A program made the translations under genes and the position numbers. The notes under the pieces were generated by a model, which saw nothing but the letters and a program-made list of their open reading frames with translations, did no database searches and was not told the origin of the DNA. Positions 55,597 to 63,555 of a stretch of DNA of 64,000 nt are shown here, piece by piece. The stretch is from contig NZ_CP101458.1 of the NCBI RefSeq assembly GCF_024362525.1, positions 2,604,001 to 2,668,000 on the forward strand, given 5' to 3'. Within the stretch, counting starts at the first letter, position 1. Each line of letters starts with the position of its first letter. This DNA comes from Natrononativus amylolyticus (GTDB lineage Archaea; Halobacteriota; Halobacteria; Halobacteriales; Natrialbaceae).

Positions 55597-56381
55597 TCCG
55601 CGGTCACGTGGAGGCGCCGGTCGGCGAGTCGGGCTCCCGGACGGGCACCGTCGTCGCGCCGCTGGTCGCATTCGCCGTCCTCGTCGGCGCCTGGGCGGCC
55701 GTCGTCGCCGCACTCGAGGTCCCGCCGTACCTCCTGCCGGGCCCAGTCGACGTCGCGAGCAGGCTGGCCGGGAACCCAGAACTGTACGCGACCAGCGCGC
55801 TCGCGACCCTCTGGCGGATCCTCTACGGCGGCGGCGTCGGGATCGCCGGCGGGTTCGCCGTCGCGGTCGCCGTCGTCGCGATCCGGCCGCTGCGCTACGC
55901 GCTGGTTCCCTACCTCGTCACGATCCGTGTGGTGCCCAAGGTCGCCGTCGCGCCGCCGCTGTTGATCTACCTGGGGACCGGGCGGACGACCGCGGTCGTC
56001 TTCATCGCGCTCATCGCGTTCTTTCCGATCTGTCTCGGGACGATCGCCGGCCTCGACCGGCTCGACCGGCGCTACCTCGACTTGCTCCGGTCGGTCGACG
56101 CGGGGCCGATTCGGGTGATGGCGGTCCGACTTCGGTTCGCGCTCCCGGAGGTCGTCTCGGGGCTCAAGCAGTCGGTCACGCTCGCCGTCGTCGGCGCGAT
56201 CGTCGCCGAGTGGGTGGTCGTCGACGGCGGGCTGGGCTCGCTCGTGCTCGTCGCCTCGGAGAACCTGCTGGCGGACGTGATGATCGCCGCGCTGGTCGTG
56301 CTCCTGCTCGAGGGACTGGCGCTGTACGGGCTGGTCGTCGCCGTGGAGCGACGGCTGCTGTGGTACCGGGTGCCCGGCTGA
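55593..56381 (+). CDS. ABC transporter permease (NMT1/SsuC class)
   Basis: 262 residues, six membrane helices. The EAA-type cytoplasmic loop reads YLDLLRSVDAGPIRVMAVRLRFALP, the region that contacts the ATPase. It starts at ATG 55593 overlapping the ATPase stop by four bases, so the three genes are one operon. The convergent permease at 56404-57198 is a paralogue with the same YLDLLRSVDA motif. Only 22 bases separate the two stop codons. Confidence 0.92.
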   Translation: MIRGHVEAPVGESGSRTGTVVAPLVAFAVLVGAWAAVVAALEVPPYLLPGPVDVASRLAGNPELYATSALATLWRILYGGGVGIAGGFAVAVAVVAIRPLRYALVPYLVTIRVVPKVAVAPPLLIYLGTGRTTAVVFIALIAFFPICLGTIAGLDRLDRRYLDLLRSVDAGPIRVMAVRLRFALPEVVSGLKQSVTLAVVGAIVAEWVVVDGGLGSLVLVASENLLADVMIAALVVLLLEGLALYGLVVAVERRLLWYRVPG

Positions 56382-56403
56382 GCCGTCGACCGCCGGCCGG
56401 GAT

Positions 56404-57198
56404 TCACCTACTCCGCACGGACCGGCGACTCGCCAGCGCACCCCACTCGCGCCAGCACCACCAGCCGAGCCGCGGCAGGCCGTAGAAGCCGATCCCCACC
56501 AGCGAGAGCGCGACCAGCGCGGCGTACATCTCCGCGGTCTCGAGGCGCATCCCCGAGTCGAACACCCGGTAGCCGAGCCCCGAACGCAGGGTGACGAACT
56601 CGGCGACGACGGCGCCGATGACCGCGAGCGTCGCCGCGACCTGGGCGCTCGCGAGCACGCTCGAGGCGGCCGCGGGCAGCCGAACGGAGACGAACAGCCG
56701 GCGCTCGGGGGCGTCGACCGACCGGAGCAGGTCGAGGTACTCCTCGGGCACCGACCGGAGGCCGCTCAGCATCCCGATGGCGATCGGAAACTGCGTCAGC
56801 GTGGCGACGACGACCGCGCGAGGGACGATCCCGCGGCCGATCCAGAGGAAGACGAGCGGGGCGATCGCGATCACCGGCGCGATGCGGAGACCGACGACGT
56901 ACGGCAGCGAAATCGACCGGAACAGCCGCGACCGGAGCATTCCGAACGCCAGCAGGCCGCCCACGAGAGCGCCGAGCGCGAGCCCCAGCGCGGCCGTCGC
57001 CGCCGTCACCGCCGCGTCTGCGAGCAGGAGCCGCCGGGAGAGCCACAGCGCCGTCGCGACCTCGAGCGGCGTCGGCAGGACGATCGACGGCACCTCCCTG
57101 GCGGTTACGTAGGCGTGCCAGGCGACCACCAGCCCGATCCCGAGGGCGACGGGAGCGGCTCGCTCGAGCAGCCGCCCCGACCGGCGGCGAGCGCTCAT
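56404..57198 (-). CDS. ABC transporter permease (paralogue of convergent one)
   Basis: 264 residues from ATG 57198. Six membrane helices; EAA loop EEYLDLLRSVDAPERRLFVSVRLPAAA. Its ATG overlaps the TGA of the upstream lipoprotein gene (57195-57198). This operon has no ATPase gene; the neighbouring operon supplies the only one. It could make a heterodimer with the other permease. Confidence 0.9.
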   Translation of the reverse strand: MSARRRSGRLLERAAPVALGIGLVVAWHAYVTAREVPSIVLPTPLEVATALWLSRRLLLADAAVTAATAALGLALGALVGGLLAFGMLRSRLFRSISLPYVVGLRIAPVIAIAPLVFLWIGRGIVPRAVVVATLTQFPIAIGMLSGLRSVPEEYLDLLRSVDAPERRLFVSVRLPAAASSVLASAQVAATLAVIGAVVAEFVTLRSGLGYRVFDSGMRLETAEMYAALVALSLVGIGFYGLPRLGWWCWREWGALASRRSVRSR

Positions 57199-58250
57199 CC
57201 CCCCGTCTCGTCGGTGAACTCGCCGATGTACTCGTAGTCGGCGTCTAAGTAGTCGTTCGTCCAGACGTCCCCGGAGTCGACCGCGCCGCCGAGGAAGTCG
57301 TGTTCTGCGAGCACGTCGGCGGTCTCCGCCCAGACGTCGCCGTCGCTCCAGCCCCAGCCGTTCTCCTCGACGGCCTCGGAGACGAGGTACTCCTCGGCGA
57401 GGAGCTCCCACTTGTCGCGCTGGTTGTCCGCCGCCTCCTCGAGTTCCGGAACCGCCTCGACCAGGATCTCGGTGGCCCCCTCGACGTTGTCCGCGGCCCA
57501 GGCGGCGCCCCTCGCTGTCCCGCGAAGGAACGCCCGGACGACGTCGGGGTTGTCCTCGGCGAAGGTTCGACTCGTCGCGATCAGGTGGCCGTAAGAGGGG
57601 ATGTCGTCGTCGACGGAGAGGACGTCGATCGTCGCGTCCTGGTGGCGCGCGTCGACGACGTCGCTGAACACCCCCGCGCCCGCGTCGACCTCGCCGGTGA
57701 GCACCTGCTGGACGATGTCGGGGCCGGCGTCGGCGATCTCGACGTCGACGTCGTGGTGCTCGAGGTACGTCGTCGACATCATCCGCACCATTCCCGGTCC
57801 GCTCCCGACCGTCGTCCCCTCGAGCTGGGCGGGCTCTTCGAGTTCCTCGCCGAAGCCGTCGCGGTCGGCGAAGAGGACGACCGGGTTGCGCTGCATGAGC
57901 ACGCCCACGCAGGTCGGCTCGAGCCCCTCGCTCGCGACGTTGAGCACCTGGTCGCTGCTCGTCACCCCGAAGGGGACGTTCTCGAGGGCGACCTGGGTCG
58001 CCGAGAAGTCCGAGCCCTGTCCGCTCTCGATCTCGGCGACCTCGAGGCCGTGTTCCTCGTAGAACCCTCGATCGGCCGCCGCGTAGTACGGCACGTGGAG
58101 CCCGCTCGGCTGCCAGTTCAACAGGAGTTCGGTGCGTTCGCCCTCGAGGTCGAGCGCCCCCTCGTCGTCCCCTTCGGCCAGACAGCCAGCGGCCAGTCCG
58201 GCGGCCGCTCCCGCCACGGTCCCGAGGTACGCCCGTCTGCTCGGTGTCAT
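57195..58250 (-). CDS. substrate-binding lipoprotein, NMT1/THI5-like
   Basis: 351 residues. Tat motif SRRAYLG, hydrophobic run and lipobox AAGC (Cys23). The binding domain has LNWQPSGLHVPYYAA (44-58) and the C-terminal GWGW (about 298-301), both shared with the cytoplasmic fusion at 53573. The LNWxP-x2-xH pattern is typical of pyrimidine/thiamine-precursor (THI5/ThiY) proteins; nitrate or sulfonate cannot be excluded. It delivers ligand to the permeases. Confidence 0.9.
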   Translation of the reverse strand: MTPSRRAYLGTVAGAAAGLAAGCLAEGDDEGALDLEGERTELLLNWQPSGLHVPYYAAADRGFYEEHGLEVAEIESGQGSDFSATQVALENVPFGVTSSDQVLNVASEGLEPTCVGVLMQRNPVVLFADRDGFGEELEEPAQLEGTTVGSGPGMVRMMSTTYLEHHDVDVEIADAGPDIVQQVLTGEVDAGAGVFSDVVDARHQDATIDVLSVDDDIPSYGHLIATSRTFAEDNPDVVRAFLRGTARGAAWAADNVEGATEILVEAVPELEEAADNQRDKWELLAEEYLVSEAVEENGWGWSDGDVWAETADVLAEHDFLGGAVDSGDVWTNDYLDADYEYIGEFTDETGG

Positions 58251-58284
58251 GTGGGACGGACCACAGCTGGTTGCAAAAAGGATT

Positions 58285-58306
58285 CCCGGAAACGTTTAAA
58301 TACGTA
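58285..58306 (-). promoter_or_regulatory. promoter of lipoprotein-permease operon
   Basis: TTTAAATACGTACGTC lies about 40-55 bases before ATG 58250 on the minus strand, giving TATTTAAA. The palindrome ACGTACGT next to it could be a regulator site, perhaps for the winged-helix/binding-protein fusion. Confidence 0.5.
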
Positions 58307-58412
58307 CGTCTGGGACCGGGAGAGTCACGATTTCGGTACAGTCAGCGGCGTCTACTGACGGTCACACCGTGTCGCAGGGCGAGTAGAAAACCGGCCGTCG
58401 AGCGACGAGCGC

Positions 58413-58715
58413 TCAGCGGATCGAGAGGTCGCTGCCGTCGCGGGGCTCGGTGAACTCGAGTTCGATCTCGAGTTCGCCCTCGCGCTGTCTGGAGAACTCG
58501 ATCTCGACCTCGATCGGCTCGCGGTACTCGAAGGGGATCTCCCACTCCGCAGCGGAGATGGTAAACGAGGTGTCCGACTCGAGCTGGTCGGCGAGGTTCC
58601 GGAGGAAGGCGGCCGTCTCCGACCGGGAGAGGTACACCTCGCGCTCGAAGTAGCCGTCGGTGATCGTCCGCCGGTCGCGGTCGCGGTCGTCGGGGAAGTC
58701 TACGCGGTCGCCCAC
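58413..58715 (-). CDS. amphi-Trp domain protein
   Basis: About 100 residues from GTG 58715 (GTG 58727 is an alternative). The domain (TITDGYFEREVYLSRSETAAFLRNLADQL, and later EWEIPFEYREPIEVEIEFSRQ) has the alternating hydrophobic pattern of amphi-Trp proteins, often found in haloarchaea. Function is not established. Start codon uncertain. Confidence 0.75.
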   Translation of the reverse strand: MGDRVDFPDDRDRDRRTITDGYFEREVYLSRSETAAFLRNLADQLESDTSFTISAAEWEIPFEYREPIEVEIEFSRQREGELEIELEFTEPRDGSDLSIR

Positions 58716-58866
58716 GCCGAAGAACACGACGAGAGCGAGGATAAATCCCCGTTCATGGGGCCCGATACGTCACCGATTCGAGCACGAGCGCGCCACTCCG
58801 CGGGCCGTCCGTTGCGGGCATCGGCGACGCCACCCCTTCATAGGGTTGGCTGTCGAACGACTAGAT

Positions 58867-59160
58867 ATGTCGCTCATCGACGCGCTGGGGAACGGGACGC
58901 GCCTCGCGATCCTCAGGGCGCTCTCGCGCCGCCCGATGTACGTCTCGGAGCTCGCCGAGGAGACCGGGATGGACGGGACGACGGCCGTCCACCACCTCTC
59001 GGCGCTCGAGGACGCGGAGCTGGTCGAGTGGTACATGCGCGGCAACCGGAAGTACTACCGGCTGGTCAGCGCCGTCGAACTCCGGATCGCGCCGCCGCCC
59101 GAACGGACCTTTCTCCTGCAGGCCGAACGCGTCGAGTCGACGCCGCAGTCGCTCGACTAA
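58867..59160 (+). CDS. ArsR-type winged-helix regulator
   Basis: 97 residues from ATG 58867. Helix-turn-helix LGNGTRLAILRALSRRPMYVSELAEETGM, then TTAVHHLSALEDAELVEW, and wing MRGNRKYYRL. No metal-binding Cys pair is evident, so the sensed signal may be unrelated to metals. Its TAA overlaps the TAG of the convergent ABC gene (59157-59160). TATAG about 20-30 bases upstream is a promoter candidate. Confidence 0.88.
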   Translation: MSLIDALGNGTRLAILRALSRRPMYVSELAEETGMDGTTAVHHLSALEDAELVEWYMRGNRKYYRLVSAVELRIAPPPERTFLLQAERVESTPQSLD

Positions 59161-62060
59161 CCGTCCGCGGGGAACGTCGGCAGGCGGTGACCGGCCGCGA
59201 TCGACACCGCGACCGGCGTCCCGACCGCGAGCCACTCCTCGTGGGAGCACCGGCTCTCGAGGACGGTGCCGTCGGCGAGTTCGATCCGGTACCGCACGGT
59301 CGACCCAGTGAACCCCCGGTGGACGAGTCGGCCGTCCGCCCGCTCCGCCGTCGCCGGCTCGACGGCGAGGTCGTCCGGCCGGAGGAGGATCGAGACCCGA
59401 CCGGGGTCGTCGGCGGAGACCGCAGGTCGGGCGACGTCGGCTGCGGAGAGCGAGAGCCGGTCGCGCTCGAGCGAACCGATCGGCGTCTCGACACCACCTT
59501 CGCTGAGCCGGCCCTCGAGGTAGCTCGCCCGGCCCAGGAAGTCGGCCACCCGCCGGGAGGCCGGCTGCATGAACACCTCGCGGGGCGGCCCGACCTGTTC
59601 GATCGCCCCCTCGTGGAGGACCGCCGTCCGATCCCCGACCGAGAGCGCCTCCGCCTGGTCGTGGGTGACCCAGACCGCGGTGACGCCGACGGCGTCGACG
59701 ATTCGGCGGACGGTCTCGCGCATCCGCACCCGCAGGCCCGCGTCGAGGTTCGACAGCGGCTCGTCGAGCAACAGCACGTCCGGCTCGGGTGCCAGCGAGC
59801 GCGCCAGCGCGACCCGCTGTTTCTGGCCGCCCGAGAGCTCGTCGGGGTAGCCGTCGCGGTAGGGGGCCAGCCCGACCAGCTCGAGCAGCTCGTCGACGAC
59901 ACCCTCGTCTTCGTCCTCGAGCCCGAACGCGACGTTCTCGGCGACCGTCCGGTGGGGAAACAGCGCGAACTCCTGGAAGACGATGCCGACGTCGCGGCGC
60001 TCGCAGGGGACGCGCGTCGAGCCGTCCGCGACCGTCTCGCCCCGGAGTTCGATCCGACCCGCGTCGGGGTACTCGAGGCCCGCGATCAGCCGCAGCGTCG
60101 TCGTCTTCCCGCAGCCGGAGGGGCCGACCAGCGTGAGCAGTTCGCCCTCGCGGACCGACAGCGAGAGCCCCTCGACCGCGGTCTCGCGCCCGTAGCGCCT
60201 CGTGACGCTCTCGAGGACGACGACGGGATCCGCCCGGTCGCCGCGAGCCGCCGGGCCGGACCCAGTCGCCGCCGGTCGCGACGCGGGGGACGACTCACCA
60301 GTCGCACGGCCCCTCTCGAGCGGCCGCCCGTCGCCGTCGGCGATCGTCTCCCGGGAAGGCACCCCCGAGCGGTCGCCGCCGCTCGCGGACCCGTCGTCGG
60401 GGGAACGCGTCCGCCGGCGCAGCAGCCGCCGGTAGCCCTCCTCGCGCGGGAACAGTCCGAGAACGGCGAGCCCGGAGACGAACACGAGGACGAGCGCCGG
60501 GACGGCCGCGTAGCCGTAGTAGGCGTTTCGCTCGGCCATCCAGATGAACGTCGCGAGCGACTCGAAGCCCGCCGGCCGGAGCAGCAGCGTCGCCGGCAAC
60601 TCCTTCATCGCGTGGAGGAAGACGAGCGCCCCGCCGGCGACGATCCCGGGGACGACGAGCGGCAGCGTGACCCGCCGGAACGCCTCGAGCGGCGAACACC
60701 CCAGGCTGCGGGCGGCCTCGGTCAGTCGGGGGTTGACGTACAGGAACGACGCCCGCGCGGCGCCGACCGCGAGCGGGAGGTAGAGCACGACGTAGGCGAA
60801 GACCACCAGCGGGAGCGTCTGGTAGATCGCCGGCGCGTGGGCGGACGCCCCGGAGACGAGCGCCAGCCCGATGACGATGCCGGGGACCGCGAAGCCGACG
60901 TAGCTCGCCCGCTCGAGGACGCTCGCCGTCGACGACCGGTAGCGCGCCGCGAGGTAGGCGATCGGCAGCGCGAGCGCCGCGGCGGCGACGGCCGAAAGCG
61001 CCGACACCGTCGCCGAGTTGATCGCGTACTCCCAGCGGAACGCGAGCGAGCCGACGTAGGACTCCGGGCCGTGGAACAGCCACCACGAGAGAAAGACCAC
61101 GGGGAGGACGACGCTGAGGGTGACCACGAGCCCGCAGAGCAGGCGGGCGGGCCACACCCACCACCCCAGCCGGACGGCGTACGAGCGGGACTCGCCGCGG
61201 GCGCCGCCGTGGATCGTCTCGTGACCCCGGACCTGGGACTCGAGGGCGAGGATCACGAGCGCGATCGCGACCAGGTGCAACGAGAGGAGCGCGGCGTAGT
61301 CCCCCGCGAGGGCGTTGTGCTCGAGGTAGATCTGGCGGGTGAACACGTCGAAGCGCAACATCGCGGGCACGCCGAAGTCGCCCGCGGTCTCGAGAGCCGT
61401 GAGCAGCGTGCCGGCGGCGACCGCCGGCTTCACCAGCGGCAGCACGACCCGCCGGAACGCGCGAAATCGGGAGGTCTCGAGCGAGCGGCCGGCGTCGAGG
61501 TAGGTCTTGTCGAACGCGCGCAGCCCGGCGACGGTCGTGAGGTAGACGAACGGGTAGTTGTACAGCGTGAGGATGAAGACGGTGCCCCAGAGGCCGTAGA
61601 TCTCGGGGAGCGAGTGGACGCCGAACGGCTCGAGCGCCGACTGCACCATCCCCCGCGGCCCCCAGACGGAGATGAACGCGAAGGCGCTCGTGAAACTCGG
61701 AATCACCAGGGGGAGTGCGAGGGCGACGGTCCAGAACCGCCGGTGAGGGAGGTCGGTGAGCGTCGTGAGTACCGCCAGCGGCACCCCAAGGAGAACGGAG
61801 AAGGTCGTCACCAGGCCGACGAGGACGAGCGTGTTGAGCAGGATCTCGAGGGTTCGCGCCCGGAACACCATCGAGACGGCCCGCCCGGGATCGACCGACA
61901 GCGCCATCACCCCGATCCAGACGACCGGGACGACGACCGCCGCGACCACGGCGCCGGCCAGCAGCGTGAGCCCGACCGGCGGTCGCTCGTCGCCGTCGCC
62001 GGCCGCCTCGCTCTCTGGCGCGCGGCCGTCGTCGAGGTCGAAGGGATCGGTCGTGGTCAT
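59157..62060 (-). CDS. fused ABC importer: two permease domains plus ATPase (iron/thiamine type)
   Basis: 967 residues. First permease half about 28-290 with loop DAGRSLETSRFRAFRRVVLPLVKP; second about 300-550 with EAARSLGCSPLEAFRRVTLPLVVPG. A polar Ser/Gly/Arg-rich linker (about 550-617) leads to the ATPase, with Walker A GPSGCGKTT about 646, LSGGQKQR about 740, and DEPLSNLDA. A TOBE-like tail follows. FbpB/ThiP and FbpC/ThiQ are normally separate proteins. There is no internal start or stop, so this is a genuine fusion. The receptor gene lies upstream. Confidence 0.9.
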   Translation of the reverse strand: MTTTDPFDLDDGRAPESEAAGDGDERPPVGLTLLAGAVVAAVVVPVVWIGVMALSVDPGRAVSMVFRARTLEILLNTLVLVGLVTTFSVLLGVPLAVLTTLTDLPHRRFWTVALALPLVIPSFTSAFAFISVWGPRGMVQSALEPFGVHSLPEIYGLWGTVFILTLYNYPFVYLTTVAGLRAFDKTYLDAGRSLETSRFRAFRRVVLPLVKPAVAAGTLLTALETAGDFGVPAMLRFDVFTRQIYLEHNALAGDYAALLSLHLVAIALVILALESQVRGHETIHGGARGESRSYAVRLGWWVWPARLLCGLVVTLSVVLPVVFLSWWLFHGPESYVGSLAFRWEYAINSATVSALSAVAAAALALPIAYLAARYRSSTASVLERASYVGFAVPGIVIGLALVSGASAHAPAIYQTLPLVVFAYVVLYLPLAVGAARASFLYVNPRLTEAARSLGCSPLEAFRRVTLPLVVPGIVAGGALVFLHAMKELPATLLLRPAGFESLATFIWMAERNAYYGYAAVPALVLVFVSGLAVLGLFPREEGYRRLLRRRTRSPDDGSASGGDRSGVPSRETIADGDGRPLERGRATGESSPASRPAATGSGPAARGDRADPVVVLESVTRRYGRETAVEGLSLSVREGELLTLVGPSGCGKTTTLRLIAGLEYPDAGRIELRGETVADGSTRVPCERRDVGIVFQEFALFPHRTVAENVAFGLEDEDEGVVDELLELVGLAPYRDGYPDELSGGQKQRVALARSLAPEPDVLLLDEPLSNLDAGLRVRMRETVRRIVDAVGVTAVWVTHDQAEALSVGDRTAVLHEGAIEQVGPPREVFMQPASRRVADFLGRASYLEGRLSEGGVETPIGSLERDRLSLSAADVARPAVSADDPGRVSILLRPDDLAVEPATAERADGRLVHRGFTGSTVRYRIELADGTVLESRCSHEEWLAVGTPVAVSIAAGHRLPTFPADG

Positions 62061-62078
62061 TCGTGCGGGCGATACCGG

Positions 62079-63173
62079 CTACAGAATACCCTCCTCACGG
62101 AGGAGATCGAGCGTCGGCTCGAGGTCGACCAGCCCTGCCAGGTCGAACGACGGCGGCTCGAACTCGTCGGTGCTCGGCAGTTGCTCGAGGGGGTCGACGC
62201 CGTCGACCGTGGGGTACTCCCAGGTCGTCGTCGCGAAGTACTCCTGGGCCTCTGCGGCGGTGAGGTGAGCGACGAAGTTCGCGGCCGCCTCCCCCCGGTC
62301 GCTGTCGGCGAGCACCGCCCCGCCGGTGACGTTGAACATCGCGCCCGCGTCGTCGCTGGTGAAGGCGAGGTCGAGGGTGCTGTCCGGGTGGTCCCGAAGC
62401 ACGTAGTGGTTGGTGAGGGCGATCCCGACCTCGCCGTCGGCGACCGCCTGGGCCATCGCGCTGTCGCCGCCCGGCGACGTCTGAACGTTCTGCTCGTCGA
62501 CCATCGTCCGGAGCCACTCGCGGGTCGCCCCCTCGCCCCCGAGTTCCCGAAACACGGAGACGAACGCCTGGAACGAGCCCTGGTCGGGCGCCCACATGAC
62601 GTCCCCGTGAAACCGGTCGTCGGTCGCGTAGTCGTCGATCGAGTCGGGGAGTTCCTCGGCGTCGAAGCGCTCGCTATCGTAGCCGATCGCCCGAAACCGC
62701 CGGGTGAAGCCGACCCAGTGGCCGTCCGGGTCGCGGCTGTCCTCGGAGACGGACTCGAGTACCTCCTCGGGGAGCGTCGCGAGGTAGCCCTCCTCCTCGA
62801 GGTGGGTCATCGACTGGGACTCGCTGCCGTAGAAGACGTCCGCCGGCGTCTCGGCTTCGGCCTCGATCGTGCTCACGAGGTCGGCGGTGTCGTCGTAGCG
62901 GACCTCGAGTGCGAGGTCGTCGTAGCGGTCCTCGATGTACTCGAGGAGTTCGCCGACTCGCGTCTGGCTGCGCCCCGAGTAGATCGTGAGTTCGCCCTCG
63001 AGGTCAGGGAGATCGTCCATCGAGGTGCCGCCGGGATCGGGGCGGCCCTCGACGTACTCGGGATCGCCGAGCACGTCGGACCCCTCGTCGTCGCCGAGAC
63101 AGCCGGCGATCGGTCCAACCGCGAGCGCGCCCGCCACAGCGAGGATCGTGCGACGATCGTGTGACTCGAGCAT
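62079..63173 (-). CDS. extracellular binding lipoprotein of iron-type ABC importer
   Basis: 364 residues from ATG 63173. HDRRTILAVAG twin-arginine and lipobox IAGC (Cys24). The binding fold matches Fe3+/thiamine receptors: LTIYSGRSQTRVGELLEYIE near residue 59, VFYGSESQSM, and VMWAPDQGSFQAFV. It starts 18 bases before the fused transporter on the same strand, so they form an operon. Iron is the likelier substrate; the Tyr pair used by FbpA could not be verified. Confidence 0.9.
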   Translation of the reverse strand: MLESHDRRTILAVAGALAVGPIAGCLGDDEGSDVLGDPEYVEGRPDPGGTSMDDLPDLEGELTIYSGRSQTRVGELLEYIEDRYDDLALEVRYDDTADLVSTIEAEAETPADVFYGSESQSMTHLEEEGYLATLPEEVLESVSEDSRDPDGHWVGFTRRFRAIGYDSERFDAEELPDSIDDYATDDRFHGDVMWAPDQGSFQAFVSVFRELGGEGATREWLRTMVDEQNVQTSPGGDSAMAQAVADGEVGIALTNHYVLRDHPDSTLDLAFTSDDAGAMFNVTGGAVLADSDRGEAAANFVAHLTAAEAQEYFATTTWEYPTVDGVDPLEQLPSTDEFEPPSFDLAGLVDLEPTLDLLREEGIL

Positions 63174-63555
63174 AGCCCGGCCACGCCGCCGGACGGCAAA
63201 AACCTCGGTGTTCGGGGAGGGTAGTTCGCTGGAAAAGTATACACGCAAGCGTTGATTGACCACGTTGCCGGGGCGAGGCGACGACCTCCAACGCGTTATT
63301 ACCGGCGCGAAACGCGAAGACGACCCGACTCGAGCGCACCGCCGCTTGTGGGTCTTCCGGGCGGCGGCGATGTGAACGCGAACCGGAGTCATTGCCTACA
63401 CCGCACGCCGTTTCGGACAAGAGTCTGTTTCTGACAAAACGATCGAGCCAGTTTACCTCAGTGAGCGTGGTGAGAAACGAACCTGTCGAAGCGGCGGTGG
63501 CGGGGATACGACCTCGCAACACGACAGCCGATCGAACACGAGGCGACGACGAGAC
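63174..63555. other. 382-base gap without a gene
   Basis: No credible coding frame. On the minus strand GTATACTTTT (about 63232-63241) may be the promoter of the iron-type operon. The right part is GC-rich and shows no clear promoter near ATG 63556. I see no repeat or RNA in it. Confidence 0.5.

Noticed and set aside
57195-58250. Calling the importer a thiamine-precursor transporter outright.
   Set aside because: The LNWxP pattern favours it, but nitrate and sulfonate receptors share the fold and no thiamine gene is adjacent.
58755-63164. A 1469-codon open frame on the plus strand.
   Set aside because: It runs antisense to the fused ABC transporter and its receptor, both rich in clear motifs. 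Its own translation is low-complexity Arg/Glu/Asp with no domain. Long antisense frames are normal in GC-rich haloarchaeal DNA.
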